This document shows, piece after piece, positions 22,829 through 35,700 of a DNA stretch of 64,000 nt; position 1 is the first letter of the stretch; the number at the start of each line of letters is the position of its first letter. The stretch is from Echinarachnius parma. Taxonomy: Eukaryota; Echinodermata; Echinoidea; Clypeasteroida; Echinarachniidae. A program made the translations under genes and the position numbers. Under the pieces are notes generated by a model. The model was given only the letters and a program-made list of their open reading frames with translations. It was not told where the DNA came from and did not search any database. The stretch is from assembly GCA_037951105.1 (NCBI GenBank), contig JBAMJV010001794.1, forward strand, positions 1 to 64,000. Reading direction: 5' to 3'.

Positions 22829-23627
22829 TTAAAGGGGCCATGTAATGCGAATACATGCTGACTTCTATTTATCTGTATTAGTGTATACATCAAATATTTG
22901 TAAACTGTTTAACCGAAATATGTTTTGATTTTAAAATATATTTTGCAATTATTTTGTTCATCTTGCTAAGGCAAGCCTTAGCCCCACCTCTTAAAAAAAA
23001 CCTCTCCAGAGTGAAATTCTGTATCATCTGTCAATCACAACTCGGTTACTTTAAGATGAACAATCCACCTTCGCTCAGGCTGAGCGCCTGCTCACAATAG
23101 TATCACATCTTTGAATACACTTCCAACCCACACAATTTCAATTTCAATAGCAGTTGCTACATGTCAGAAAACCTCAACAATCATAAGGACAAGAAAAAGC
23201 ACTGATAAGCTAAAAAAGGACAAAAAAAATATGCCCACAATAGCATGCCCTGCATGCTTCCATACAATAGCTTGTCAGTGCCTTTCTTGTCATAATGATG
23301 GTTGGACTTTCCTCACATAGCAACTGCTATTGAAATTGAAAGTGTGTTAGTTGGTAGTGTATTCAATCATGTGATACTATTGTGAGCAGGCGCTCAGCTT
23401 TGGTGAAGGTGCATAGTTCATCTTATAAGTAACTGAGTTGTGATTGACAGATGAGGTCACTTGCAGAATTTCACTATGGAGACATTTTTCGTGGGCGTTC
23501 CCAATTTGAATTTTCAAGTTGATTTCTCGTTTCATTGACTTTTCCATTGAAAAAAATATTATGAAAAACTATTCCTGATAGGCTAAAAAATCTTTTTAAT
23601 GTGATTTCCATGACATAGAACCTTTAA
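22829..23627. mobile_element. TTAA-flanked fold-back element
   Basis: TTAA-AGGGGCCATGTAATG at the left and CATGACATAGAACCT-TTAA at the right are imperfect inverses. Inside, long inverted arms (about 23,052-23,165 and 23,318-23,428) share GAGCGCCTGCTCACAATAGT and 'caatttcaatagcagttgct'. The centre has no coding content. Confidence 0.75.
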
Positions 23628-24817
23628 AGTGAAGGATATAAATCTCTAGCAAATATAAGAAGTACTAATGTTGAAACGGAACACTCTCAAAACAACCAAA
23701 AGATAGAAATGCAAAAGAAACGCAAATTTCCTTAAATGATGACCATTTCTTTATTGGACCTAAAATACAATGGTTGACAGAAATGCAAGACACAACTCAT
23801 TTTTTCCATTAAACTACTTTAAATTCAAACTCAACCCATTCTTAAAATTAATGCTGGTAAATAATAGTTATGAAAATCAACACAAATTAAAAACAAATTG
23901 GAGGCTCTGCTTTTATAATTTCGTTTGGATATCTAATATTTAAAAAAAGTCTAAATATTACCATTTGAATCTTTAAAAATACTGGGAAATATAATTACTG
24001 TGGTAATTACAACAATAAACTAGCTCTCCTGTGAAATTTTTTTGTTATCTATCGACTTGTTATATCTACTTATTAAGATATATAATTTTGGTACATATAT
24101 GTTGACAAAATCTACAAAATATATAGTTATAACTAATTAATTATTCAATTAATGAGGAATAATTTTTGTCTTAAAGATTGTCAAGCGTGGAGATATTACA
24201 CCGCGGGTCGCCATGTTGAACTAGGCAAGTTTGTGCGCACTGCACAACACGGTTGCAGTATGCAGTACGCACCGTGCGCAGGAAGTTCGCAAGATGGCGC
24301 CGCACATCTGATTTGCGAATCCGAACCACCTTTAATTGTATGACTTAACTCTTTTACATTACTCGGCTTCTTGTACATAGTATATAATATAATAAAACTC
24401 CATCCTTAGTTACAAGAAATAAACCCAAAATGTTAAATAAAATCTCAATTATTCTGAAATACGTCCTGTAAATGTAATACTGTATAGATATAAATTAACT
24501 GAAACATTCAACTTTTCAAATCCATACATATATATCCCATAATATAAACCAGAGAACCAAAAGCTTAATTAATACTGTTCACAATCTTTAACAATTGGAC
24601 AAAAATCTGGAAGATCATATCTTCATAAACTATCTATTCTTTTTCATATTTTTGTTAAAAGATGCAATGTATATTAGTACCAAATAAACCTGTTTTAAAC
24701 CTAAAGAATTATATCATAAATCAGAAAGTTTAGTACTTTATGCCTTTGTAGCAGAACAAATGTAATTGTTTTCCCCTGCTTTGCAAGCACGCCACTTTCC
24801 CATTGCCATTACCCCAA

Positions 24818-24848
<31 letters not shown>

Positions 24849-26728
24849 GATACATAAAATGAAATCCAGAAATATATATGACACAGGATTATTCAAATTA
24901 TATTAATGCAAAATTTTCCTTCACATTTGGCAAAAATGGGATTAAAATGAAAGTGGCACGTATGTTTCAAAGAAATGACAAGGGACACTTAGTGCCCATT
25001 AAAATGATTACTTATTTCCAAAATATGCCTATTAAATTATTACAAGCTGCAAAAAAAAAAGTACACTCCAATACAATGAAAATTTTCCAGATCGATTCCT
25101 CCAGTTACTTACACAGAGCTTATAAGATATATGCAATACAACATACTTGACAATTGCTAAATAAAAATTCTAGCTGCCTTAACGTTAATTCACCACATAC
25201 CGTGAGAACGATCTACATGTAAATCATCAAAAATTCCTTGAAAAGTGTTTTAATTACATTGTTGTTAACCTATATTATATAGCACACAAGAAATGTGTTC
25301 AGCAGGAGGGCTCTTCGATCATTTAGGGGCCATCTTTTGGGCATTTGAGGTAAAATCGCCCTGAGCCCCTTTGTGCAATTCTCACTGGCGCAGGAATTGC
25401 CTACATCTTCATCATTTAGAAATAGCGCAAGAATCTTCAGGATTGAAGGAGGCAGATTAACCCGAAGATGAAGAAGAAAGTTAATTACCATAATGTTGAT
25501 TTACAGTAGTCTAAAATGTTTTGATTAGTCAAAAAAGCTGGTTAACCAATAACTGCTGCATAGCATGATTTTGTTTTCCGTTAAAAGTAGGTTTCATTGG
25601 GGAGGGAAAAAAAGTAACAGGGGCTCCTAAAACCTCTGAAATACTTAGTTTACTAGTTGTAACAATAAATATGTATACAGATATCATTCCCCCTTTTTTG
25701 TTTCATTCTCATGAGTATGTGGTGAAAGAACGTTCAATATACCTGACAATATTTACATGATTATCGATTTATGAGCACAGTAAGTTTTGGTGACAAGCAT
25801 TCTCAAAGAGACTATGTACAATATTCAATTTTATGATGGTCTGCCAAGCACACACAGACCATGTACAAGCCCTAATAACACAATGTTAACCCTCACAAGT
25901 ACCACTGACATATTAGCCCAAATTCTCAAAAGGTTTTTAATGTGACCCAAGGTTATTTTAAGTCCATTGATTTAATGTAAACACACTACTGGTACTTCCA
26001 AATTAAGTCCAATGGTTCAGTGTATGAAATGGACTCGTAAAATGTCCAATGATGGTATATCGTCTGTGGGTTACATTTCATCAATGGTCTAAAGAAATTG
26101 TGTCATGAGACACAATTTAACCTGGGGTTAATTCTAACCAGCTATTGAGGATTGGGGCCGATTTTTTTAACACACTGTGCTAGGCTTGGTATAGGGAGGG
26201 TTAACTGTGCTGAATAAACCCAAGAATACAATGAACACATTCACTGCATCCTTGGGGGTATTCAAGCACAACCATTATGTTATCAAGTAGTTATCATCAT
26301 GGAACAAATAATGCCTCCAAACGCTTTATTGCGAAGGCATACAAATCCTTCTAACATGACTTAAAATTAATTAACTGTAATAAAAGGGAAAATGTATACA
26401 TACAAATTATGTCATCTGAAAAGTCGATATACAACTAGATCCCATCACAATTCAAACAGCCAGTAAACAGACTTAGGAATACAAGAGAATGTGTTGTGAA
26501 TGAAGCCAACTTTTGTACCGAATAGCTCGAAGACTATAACATGACGCAGCATATGTATCATCTCGGAAATTAGGAATAACCCACGCCTGTACATTATGAT
26601 AAAACTAAGTGACTAGGTTTGATAATGCAGTGGTTTGTTACAGCACAAGCCTGCCTCGCGATGAAGAGAAAACCTCCGCGCAAGAGCATGGTGTGTGCTC
26701 TCGTGGCCAGGCGCCAACCCATCTCGTG
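23628..26728. other. ODC 3' flank / possible 3' UTR
   Basis: About 3.1 kb beyond the ODC stop codon. The nearest AATAAA on the ODC strand is at 26,325-26,330, about 400 bp after the stop, and is the likeliest polyadenylation signal; another lies at about 23,745. A GC-rich patch at 24,176-24,312 contains AAGATGGCGCC, a YY1-like word, but no other promoter evidence. A C/A homopolymer pair sits at 24,818-24,848. Confidence 0.4.
26325..26330 (-). terminator. Candidate ODC polyadenylation signal
   Basis: AATAAA on the minus strand, about 400 bp after the ODC stop codon. Position is compatible with an animal mRNA; no downstream element was assessed. Confidence 0.4.
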
Positions 26729-29700
26729 TCAGATCTCAGCGGCGATTTCTCGGCTGCCCGTCTCCATCAGACCGCTACCGTAGAAGCCGTCATCCGGCCC
26801 GGTGGCAGCCAGGAGTGCGGCGAAGGACTCTTTATCGGCGAGGTAGCCCATGGTGGCGGGGCACGAGGAGGAAAGCGGGGCGAAGTGGGTCTTGCAGCTG
26901 ACAGGAGGCGGAACCGTGTCTGTCATGCGTTCGACAAGCGGCCTGTGTGCGTGAATGACAAAAGTGAACCAGATTACAATTAAGTACACTCAAACCGCTC
27001 TATTTAGTACACCCAAGGGAGGCATTAATGTTTTTCATGAGCAAGTAGTCTTTATAGACTGGTTCTGCAACATTTAAACTAAGGATTTTAATGGAGAAAA
27101 TATTTGTGGTCCTTGAAAAGGTGGCCAAATAGTACCAGAGGTTGCTTGATCAAGTTTGACTCTTCAATGGAGCCATTGTTAAAAGGTCTTTGGATGTTTA
27201 CTCATTATAAGCTGTACCTCGCTATATAAACAATCTCATCAGAATAATGCATGTAGAAATTGATATGATCGCCCACTAACCCAATGAAGACAATTTGATT
27301 TGAGTATAACATGCACTCTAAATATACCCCAGATTGATTATATTGGGGTCCAAACCTGAATTAGTTTAATTTGGTATCTAAACAGAACTACCAAACACTT
27401 CAATTAACTGCATTTTGTCAACAGAGTAACAACATTCCAACTTCAATTTGTGTTCACATAGCAATGGTTTATTGAAAACTTCAGGCTTAAGGAAGTGGGT
27501 TGGAGCTAGACGATTGCAACCACTATGTCCAAATTGTTGGTTTACCCGACATTGTTTAGAACCATTACCAATGGTAAGGAATAGCTGTTACATACAACTT
27601 CCAATACTCCTAGGCTGGAATTCACAGAGGTTATGTTAACCATTGTATAACCATGGTCTATATCTATGGAGTGCCATATATGTTAACTTATGAGCAGGAA
27701 CGTACACATGTTTACATGTTAACACCTTTTGAATCTACACATATGCTAAGGACATCACATAAATCTCTACGGATGTTCTCAGATGGTGAATTTTATTTGG
27801 TGCCGCTGGTCAGCCTCATACAACAGCCATATCAATAGAAAATTAGCGAATGTGATTTCTGCTCATTACTTGTCTACAAGCAGCACTTCATAGTTGTAGA
27901 CATTTTAAACCATGGTTTACATAAGCCTTCTACGTGAACACCAGCTGTTGAGTATAATTTGTCTCTACTTACAGGTAATCCTTGGAGATGACAAAGTAGC
28001 CGATTGGACGCTTGAACCCGTTGAACTCAGAGCCAGCGCACATGGTGTAAGCTCCCATACCTGTATTATAATAAAACAATCACACATATAAATTATTTTG
28101 AGGGCAACATCATTCAATATCAATGTTCTAGCTGAAGTACTATTCCTTTTTTTATTGCTAAAGTATTATACATATTACAGGTACAAACAAAAAGAGCAGA
28201 AAAATAACTTATCTTGCTGAATGAGCAGACTATGGTTATGAAATTGCGAAACCATGTCCATAATTAATGCAATAGTGCCTTTGATTCTCAGAAAAGTGAG
28301 ACATCCGAAATACACAATATCAAAACTGATACTGCATCACATGAACTGCATACAGTATCACAAATACATGTATATATTCTTTCTGGCCCTGTTGGGCAGG
28401 TTTAATGAGGCCGAAAATCTCAAATCTAAACCCCTAACAAAAGAAAACAGTCTTCAATTTTTGGTTACTCATTCGGGCAAGTCAAATTTGGCAGTGAAGG
28501 AATTGGTGGCCCAAAGAGTAGCTTTGGTGACTCTGTTCAGTAGGTCAGTGCAAACTTCAAGCTCTACACAAGGACATCCAACAAATACAGCAAATTAAGA
28601 AGGATACATGATAGATGTAATAACTATTTACTTATCTGTTGATCAGGGTTGGATTGAACCATCATCGTTTGTCAGACGGCAATTCCTAGGTCATCACATC
28701 AACAGGAGAGCACCCTCTTCCCCTCCCCCCCCCCCCCCCCCCCTCAAAAAAAAAATCAATCAATGACAAAAATAAACAAACAAATAATAAATAGAAATAA
28801 TTACACAATTACTCACATCCGAAGACCATCCATTCGCCAACCTCCAGCTCGGGCAAAAGGCTGTGTTCGATGATGCGGTCCAGACCGTCGCACGTCGGTC
28901 CCCAAACACTTGTGGAGAACATCTGAACATCCTGATCGCGCTCCTGCAAGCAAAAATTGTGATAAATATCTGGTTAAAGAGTGTTTTTCTGTGACCTAAT
29001 ATGTCCACCGAGTGATGTGCGATAGTTCCATATTAAATGAATGTCATACGTCCAAGAAATGAGCGAAAAATGCAAAGAAAGTGATATTTGCTAACTAATT
29101 GACACAAGTTTGTAGTTTGTACACAGTTGAAATGACCACCAGGATTGTTTCAAAATTAAATGATAAATGTCTCAATAATAAAGAGCACACCTGAAAAAAC
29201 CAAAGCTGGTTTCATATTTTCTTTCATAGAGGTATTCTGGCTCTTTCATGCCTCTTCACTTACATACTTTCATGCCTCATTATTCTCCTCTTACTAAGTT
29301 CTAAATGAAAAATGAGCAAAGAAAATTGTGTTTCTCCGGGATTCGAACCAGAGACCTCCGGATTGCCAGACGGGTGCTCTACCAGCTGAGCTATTGAAAG
29401 CCCTTACACTGTGTTCGTCCCTGACTTTAGCTTACTCATAGTTTGTTAAGTGGCACATAAATAATGCACGTTTTAATGTGAGAAACATGACATGATGACA
29501 CACGCGGTACCCCGGGGTACCGCGTTGTGTAGCGCCATCTTGCGTCCAACCGTACCGCAGCTATTGCGTTGTGCATGCAGTGCAGCGCGCGATTGTATGC
29601 ACGCTATACCCACAGTACAGCCCTAAAAATTAAATAAATAATTAAACAAAATGGCGGATTTTCGTCTGGTACCCCGGGGTACCGTTTATGTCATCACATG

Positions 29701-32700
29701 TTGGTTTATGAAACGTGACTAATGAGTAATCTGTTGATCAGGGTTGGATTGAACCATCATTGTTTGTCAGACGGCAATTCCTGGGTCATCACATCAACAG
29801 AATAGCACCCCCTTCCCATCCCCAATAAACATTTTTAAAAGAGGACACAATGTGGCATGAAAGAAACCACTGGAGATGCAAGTAAGTTTGGTTAATACAA
29901 AGTTAATTGATCACTTCAAACTTAATAACTGGTTTATTTACATTATTTTCAATTCATATTTTTGATGGAGGCTGTTGTTTCTCAATGATAGTCAAATTAC
30001 AGAACTTTGTTTTTTTCTCCCTCTTTGTATGTTTTACCTGGAGAAGTTGCGGCTCATCAAGGATAGCGTGGTCGTACAGCAGACAGTTGAATGAGCCGTA
30101 GACGCCGTCATTCACATAGTACATGAAGGCTGGCTCATCACACTTGGTTGGTGCAACCGTGTTGGAGACACAATCTACAAGAGAAAAAATAGCAACACAA
30201 ATCCAACAATGAAAATACATTTTTGACAAGGACTTGTAAAAGTTCTTGAAGACGTACAATGATCCTTTTGTTTGGTGTACTACAATCTTTATGTTTTCAT
30301 GCACGTACATTTAGAAAATAGACAGTCATTCACATAGTACATGAAATCAGGCTCATCACATTTGGTTGGTGCATTAGCACTGGAGATACTATACAAGAGA
30401 AAATGAGTGACAAAAACACCTGCAGAAGTTCCTGAAAACGTGCAATTGTGTTTTTTTTGTTATATAACTACACTCTTTTTTTACATACATCTACAATTTG
30501 AAAATGGAGCAACAACAAAATCATTTTGACAAGGAGATGCACAAGTTTCTGAAAAAACAAAATCAATAATAATATCAAGCATTTATAAAGCCCAATCTAT
30601 CTAGGTAACCTATTCCGAGGCGCATACATACCTTCATTCTCTGGGACGCTGAATGTCTTGATGTCGCGGGCGACCATGCGCTTGGCAGTGATGTTTACGG
30701 CCAGCGTGAAGGCCGAGGCGACGTAGAAACGACCTGGCTCAGAGATGACGCGCACTCCGCAGCCCACGGGGAAGCACTCTGCCAACGCTTGGTTGATGAC
30801 CGTGGCAAACTACATAATACAAGATAATAATAAACTTGTCTTACTAGGTGGAGTTGAACCCTGTTTGGACATACAATAAAATTTAGAAGGGGAGAACATT
30901 CAGGGAGTTTGGTGGGGGGGGGGGGGGGGGGGGGGGGGATAGAACACCCAAGACATCATAATTATAATCCCTACAAATCCCTACTGTCAACACGCTTTGA
31001 ACTTCAAACAATTATAAACAGTTTTCATTATGACTGTCGTTAAGAGCACTCAAGACAAATCAGTGATAACAATAACAAGTTGATGTCAATTATTATCTTG
31101 CATTTTATTCACCTAATCCTAATCGTTTGTATCTAGGGACTCTATTAGGGAATCTGGTTGAAGAAATAGTGCCTTGAACACTGAAATCAGATGTAAATGT
31201 GAGGAATATAGCAATGGGAACCATTATTTCTACTGCAGAATCCTAATGATTGACGTAGAATAGTACCTCTTCAAACTTGATGGGCACAGAATCCTGGCCA
31301 GGAAAGCCGCCACCAATGTCCAGAAGGGTCATCTTGAATCCGAGGTCACGCCCGTAGTCGAAGATCACCTTAGAGTTGCGGATAGACTCGATGTAGGTCA
31401 TGGGGTCGCGGCAACCACTGCCAACGTGAAAGCTGTGAGAAGAGAAAAATCATTTATTGATTATTGCATCCAGCTTGATAATGATCAGGTGCATTCCCAT
31501 GTCTCCTGTTTACATTAGATTTGATTTATTTATTGTCACAAATAATAACAAATATTAGCGTTTTACATGGGGTCGCGACATCCACTGCCAGCGTGGAAAC
31601 TGTAAAAAGAAAAGGTACTCATTGGGATTCAGCTTGATAGTGGTGCATTCACATGCATGCTATGCTCACATTGTGTTCACATTTCTAAAGTTACTCTATT
31701 TTGTGTTAATAAAGGGATCTTAGTAAGTTTGTCTGAATCGACCAATCTCCTTTGCATTTCAAGTTATTTTGAGTCTGTTTGTTTTCTTCCAGCAATGTTG
31801 ATCAGGGTTGGATTGAACCATCATTGTTTGTCAGACGGCAATTCCTAGGTCATCACATCAACAAAAGTAGGAAATATGCACATTTTCTGCATATATCTTG
31901 AAGTTATTTTGTTTTATTCTTACTAATTGTAATATGAAACAAGCTTCTTTTTTTTTCAAATGTAAAACAAAATAATATTCCAACAAATTACTCAGTGAAC
32001 ATATCAGATCACAGAAATGTATACAAATGTTATCAGCCCTTTTTATGGCATATATGACAACATAGTAGATCCCTTCCTTTTTAAACAAAAAAAATATATT
32101 GTTAGTAATAGGACATTAAAAAGTGACAGAAAGCTTCATTTACCTGACACCAACAATGTCTAGCTCCAGATCCTGTGCAGTACGCAGGAGAGCAGGGGCG
32201 TGCAACGGATGGCAGCCATACTTGAGACCGAGCTGGCACTGAGCAGTGGAGTCATCAGTCAGGATGCGCAGCACAAGCCTGAAACACAAAAGTACAAGTT
32301 AAAGGGATAGTTGAGTTTTGGTAAAGAGAGTACAGTTTTGGTCAAACTGAATTTTAGTAACCAAAACCTGCACAATTACAGTACAAACTAACAGTTATAA
32401 CTCCATCATGCTTGAAAGGAATGAAAAATTACAAATGACTAAGTAAAAAGCCTGTTATCATTTAAAAAGAGCCGGCTAAAACTCAAGAGGGTGCTCTCTA
32501 AAAACTCATTGGTTTCAACCATTTAAAATAAAATATTGTGCATGTGATGTTTTGTTGAAATAGTGATTAGAAAGAGGATATTTCAGCCATTTCTGAACCT
32601 ATTTTGATCAAATAAAGTTAATTCTGTCATGCTCTTTCAAATTTGACACTCAGTTTTTCATTATCTCACAAAACAAATATTTTGTGTAGCGCCCTCGATA

Positions 32701-35700
32701 CCAAAACTCAACTATCCCTTAAAGCGTTAATAAAACGTCATTCTCATGGGAATAAACAACTCTTTTTTGCGTACTGTTATTGACGAGTGCATAATTCTTG
32801 TAATATCTAGTCGCACATTTCCTCTTGGGTATCACTAATAATGAAAGTTTTTGTGACCAGTATAATCCGTTTTGAATATCCACTCACTGGAGGCTGCCAT
32901 GTTTTCCAAGGCTACCCCATAAAATGTCAACTGAAAGTGCATTAACAAAAGCGGTTCAGGTTACCACCGACATAGTAGCAGACTCCAAAACAAAATGTAA
33001 CTTTATCCTGTTGGAACTTACTTGGCATCTGGGAAGGTCTTCTTGATCTTGATGAGTTCAGCCTCGTTGTCAAACGTCATCAGAGAAACGTCATTCTCGT
33101 TGGCAAACTTGATGTGGGAACGCTGCTTGCAGGGGTTGGCGAAAATGATGCGTGATGGGCTGATACCAAGGCTAAGCACTTGCTGAATCTCAAGCTAAAA
33201 TACATAAAGACAAAATATAATAATGAAATGCTGTTATTTCTCAATACATCTTTATTTCAAACAGCATACATTGAAAGCGACTGCTCTCCTCGGCTCCATG
33301 AATGCTTTTTGCATGGGTTAGCAAAGATGATTCACAAGAGTAATGGCTAAATTTTGGACCATAAAAAAATAGTTTAATTTCCAATCACTATCTAGATAGA
33401 TCAAGGATAAATATTTCTAGGCTGTATTTTCTAAAGAGTTTACTTCAAAATCAGATATGATGAAGAAAATGTGCTGTGGTACTTGTCATCAATTCATGAT
33501 CAGTCATTATCTTTTTAATATCAATTGGCTAAATAGTGAAATGTTAAAAGCTTGTTCTGTTGATCAGGGTTGGATTGAACCATCACATGTTTTATCAGAC
33601 GGCAATTCCTAGGTCATCACATTAACAGACTCGGGCAAGTAAAAGCAGCATAGTAATTTAAAGCAAGGCTGTTAGAAAACTTAATATTCCTCCAGGAATG
33701 GTTCTTAGCTCTCTTAAAAATTTCCCTTCACGAATGGGCAAGGACTGAAAAAAAGAAATCAATAGCAGCACAGTGACAGTGGTGTGCATTTATTTGACAC
33801 AAACACTTTTTCCAAAGTCAAAAACTGACCCAGCCTTGATAAAAGGAAAATAGTGTGGGCAATTATTTGACAAGAAGCAAGGAAAGCTATTTGGCACTCT
33901 CATAGTGTTTGACACTGCAACACTTTTTTTTCATACAACAATACAACACAACCCAGCTGGCAGAGTCAAAGCTAACATCTGCTTGACAACATGTGGGTCA
34001 ACACTGTAGATTGCTCTTCACACAGCTCTTTGAAATGGTATTCAAACAAGTACAATGTATGCAACTTGCAAGTTATTTGTTAACAGAAGTAAATATAAGT
34101 TTATCAAATTTGAAACCCAATTCCGGCAGCCAGAAAAACAAATTTGAAAATGAAAAAAAATCAACAGTAGTACAGCGGTGTGCATTTATTCGACAACCAA
34201 CTCTTTTCTCAATGTCGAAAATATGGTTGCCTTTATGACTCGGCCTTGATATTTATACCAAAAAAATGTATAGCATGGGCGATTATTTGACAAGCAAGGA
34301 AAGCTGTGTGGCACTCTCGTACGTGTTTGACACTGTAACACTTTCCTTTTTTATACAACAATACAACATACAACCCAGCTGGCAGAGTCAAAGCTAATGC
34401 CCAGTCATGCAAGTGAACATCTGCTTGGGTCAACACTGTAGGTTGCTCTTCACACATCAAACAAGTACAATGCATGCAACTTGCAAGTTATTTGTTAACA
34501 GAAGTAAATATAATTTTATCAACTTTGAAACTCGATTCAGGCAGCCAGAAAAAAACATTAATAAGTCTGTTATATTTGGTTTCCTACATGAACGTGGGCA
34601 TGTAAAATGGAACCATTAACGACAGTGTGGTGGCAAAAGTATTTAGTTACCTGTTTGAGCAAATACAAAAATATGATTAATGAAACTATTGCGACTCGTG
34701 ACCAAAGACAAATTCTTACTTTCCCCCGTCAATCGGGCAAGTGCTATTGTCAAGCCCTGCCTACTTTTACTGTTACAATTCTCACCTTGCTGGCGCAGTC
34801 AAAGCCCACACCGAGCCCTGCGAGCAGCTTGAGCACATGTGGGTCTGGGTTGCATTTCACAGCTGCAGAGACGGGGAGGAAATGATACAAATCAATGAAT
34901 ACACGTCGAGAGGACAATAATACATGCTAATTTTAAACTTGGGGCAAAGAAACGGGAACAGCTGGGAAGTTGATATGAATATATTATCAGTAAGAATATT
35001 GCTTCAGCTAGCTCATGAATGCCTACTATTAGCTTTGTTGTGAAATCAACTGACGTCATACTCGCAATTCAATAACATGTAGGTCAACCAGCAACAGGAG
35101 GCATAACATTTTTCCCAAGGACTATTATAAGCACCATAAAATGTATTTTCACAATTAAAGGGCTGCCTGTAAAGTGTCTAACTCCACGAAAATTACTTGG
35201 AGCTTCCTCGTTTCTCTTCTACCCTGTTTAGCTTATGGTAAGAGAAGAATATAATAGGGTTAGATTTTTCCAAATGCCCCTTTAGTATGACGATATCTAT
35301 CATTCAGCTCAAGAGCATTAATGAACGGTCATAAACCTCATACAGTAATTCGTTGTAAAAGCTGACGCATATTTTCGCTTTTTTAACCAGGAAAGCAGTG
35401 TTCTTTTTCAATGAAACTTTCACACATCATTCAGACATATCTTACAATGATTTTGGTACATGATTGAAGTCTCAAATGTCATTTTGGGCAATATCTGACA
35501 CTTAACAGGTGCACATTTAACCGTTTGTAAAAATGTGATAGACTCAGACTTTTTATGATTTTGGGGGTGTTTTATTTTTTATTTTTTTCACATTTCAAGG
35601 GCTCAGCCACCTTCGGCCCCTGCATATTTTTTCACCATAAATGATTCTTGACACGGATGGTAAAATAATTGTTTTGTTGATCAGGGTTGGATTGAACCAT

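Noticed and set aside
24176-24343. Short GC-rich exon or promoter (AAGATGGCGCC word)
   Set aside because: No splice-consistent frame, no other promoter element, and similar words occur in unrelated repeats here.
29331-29403. Functional tRNA-Ala(GGC) gene
   Set aside because: Promoter boxes are intact but anticodon and acceptor stems pair poorly.
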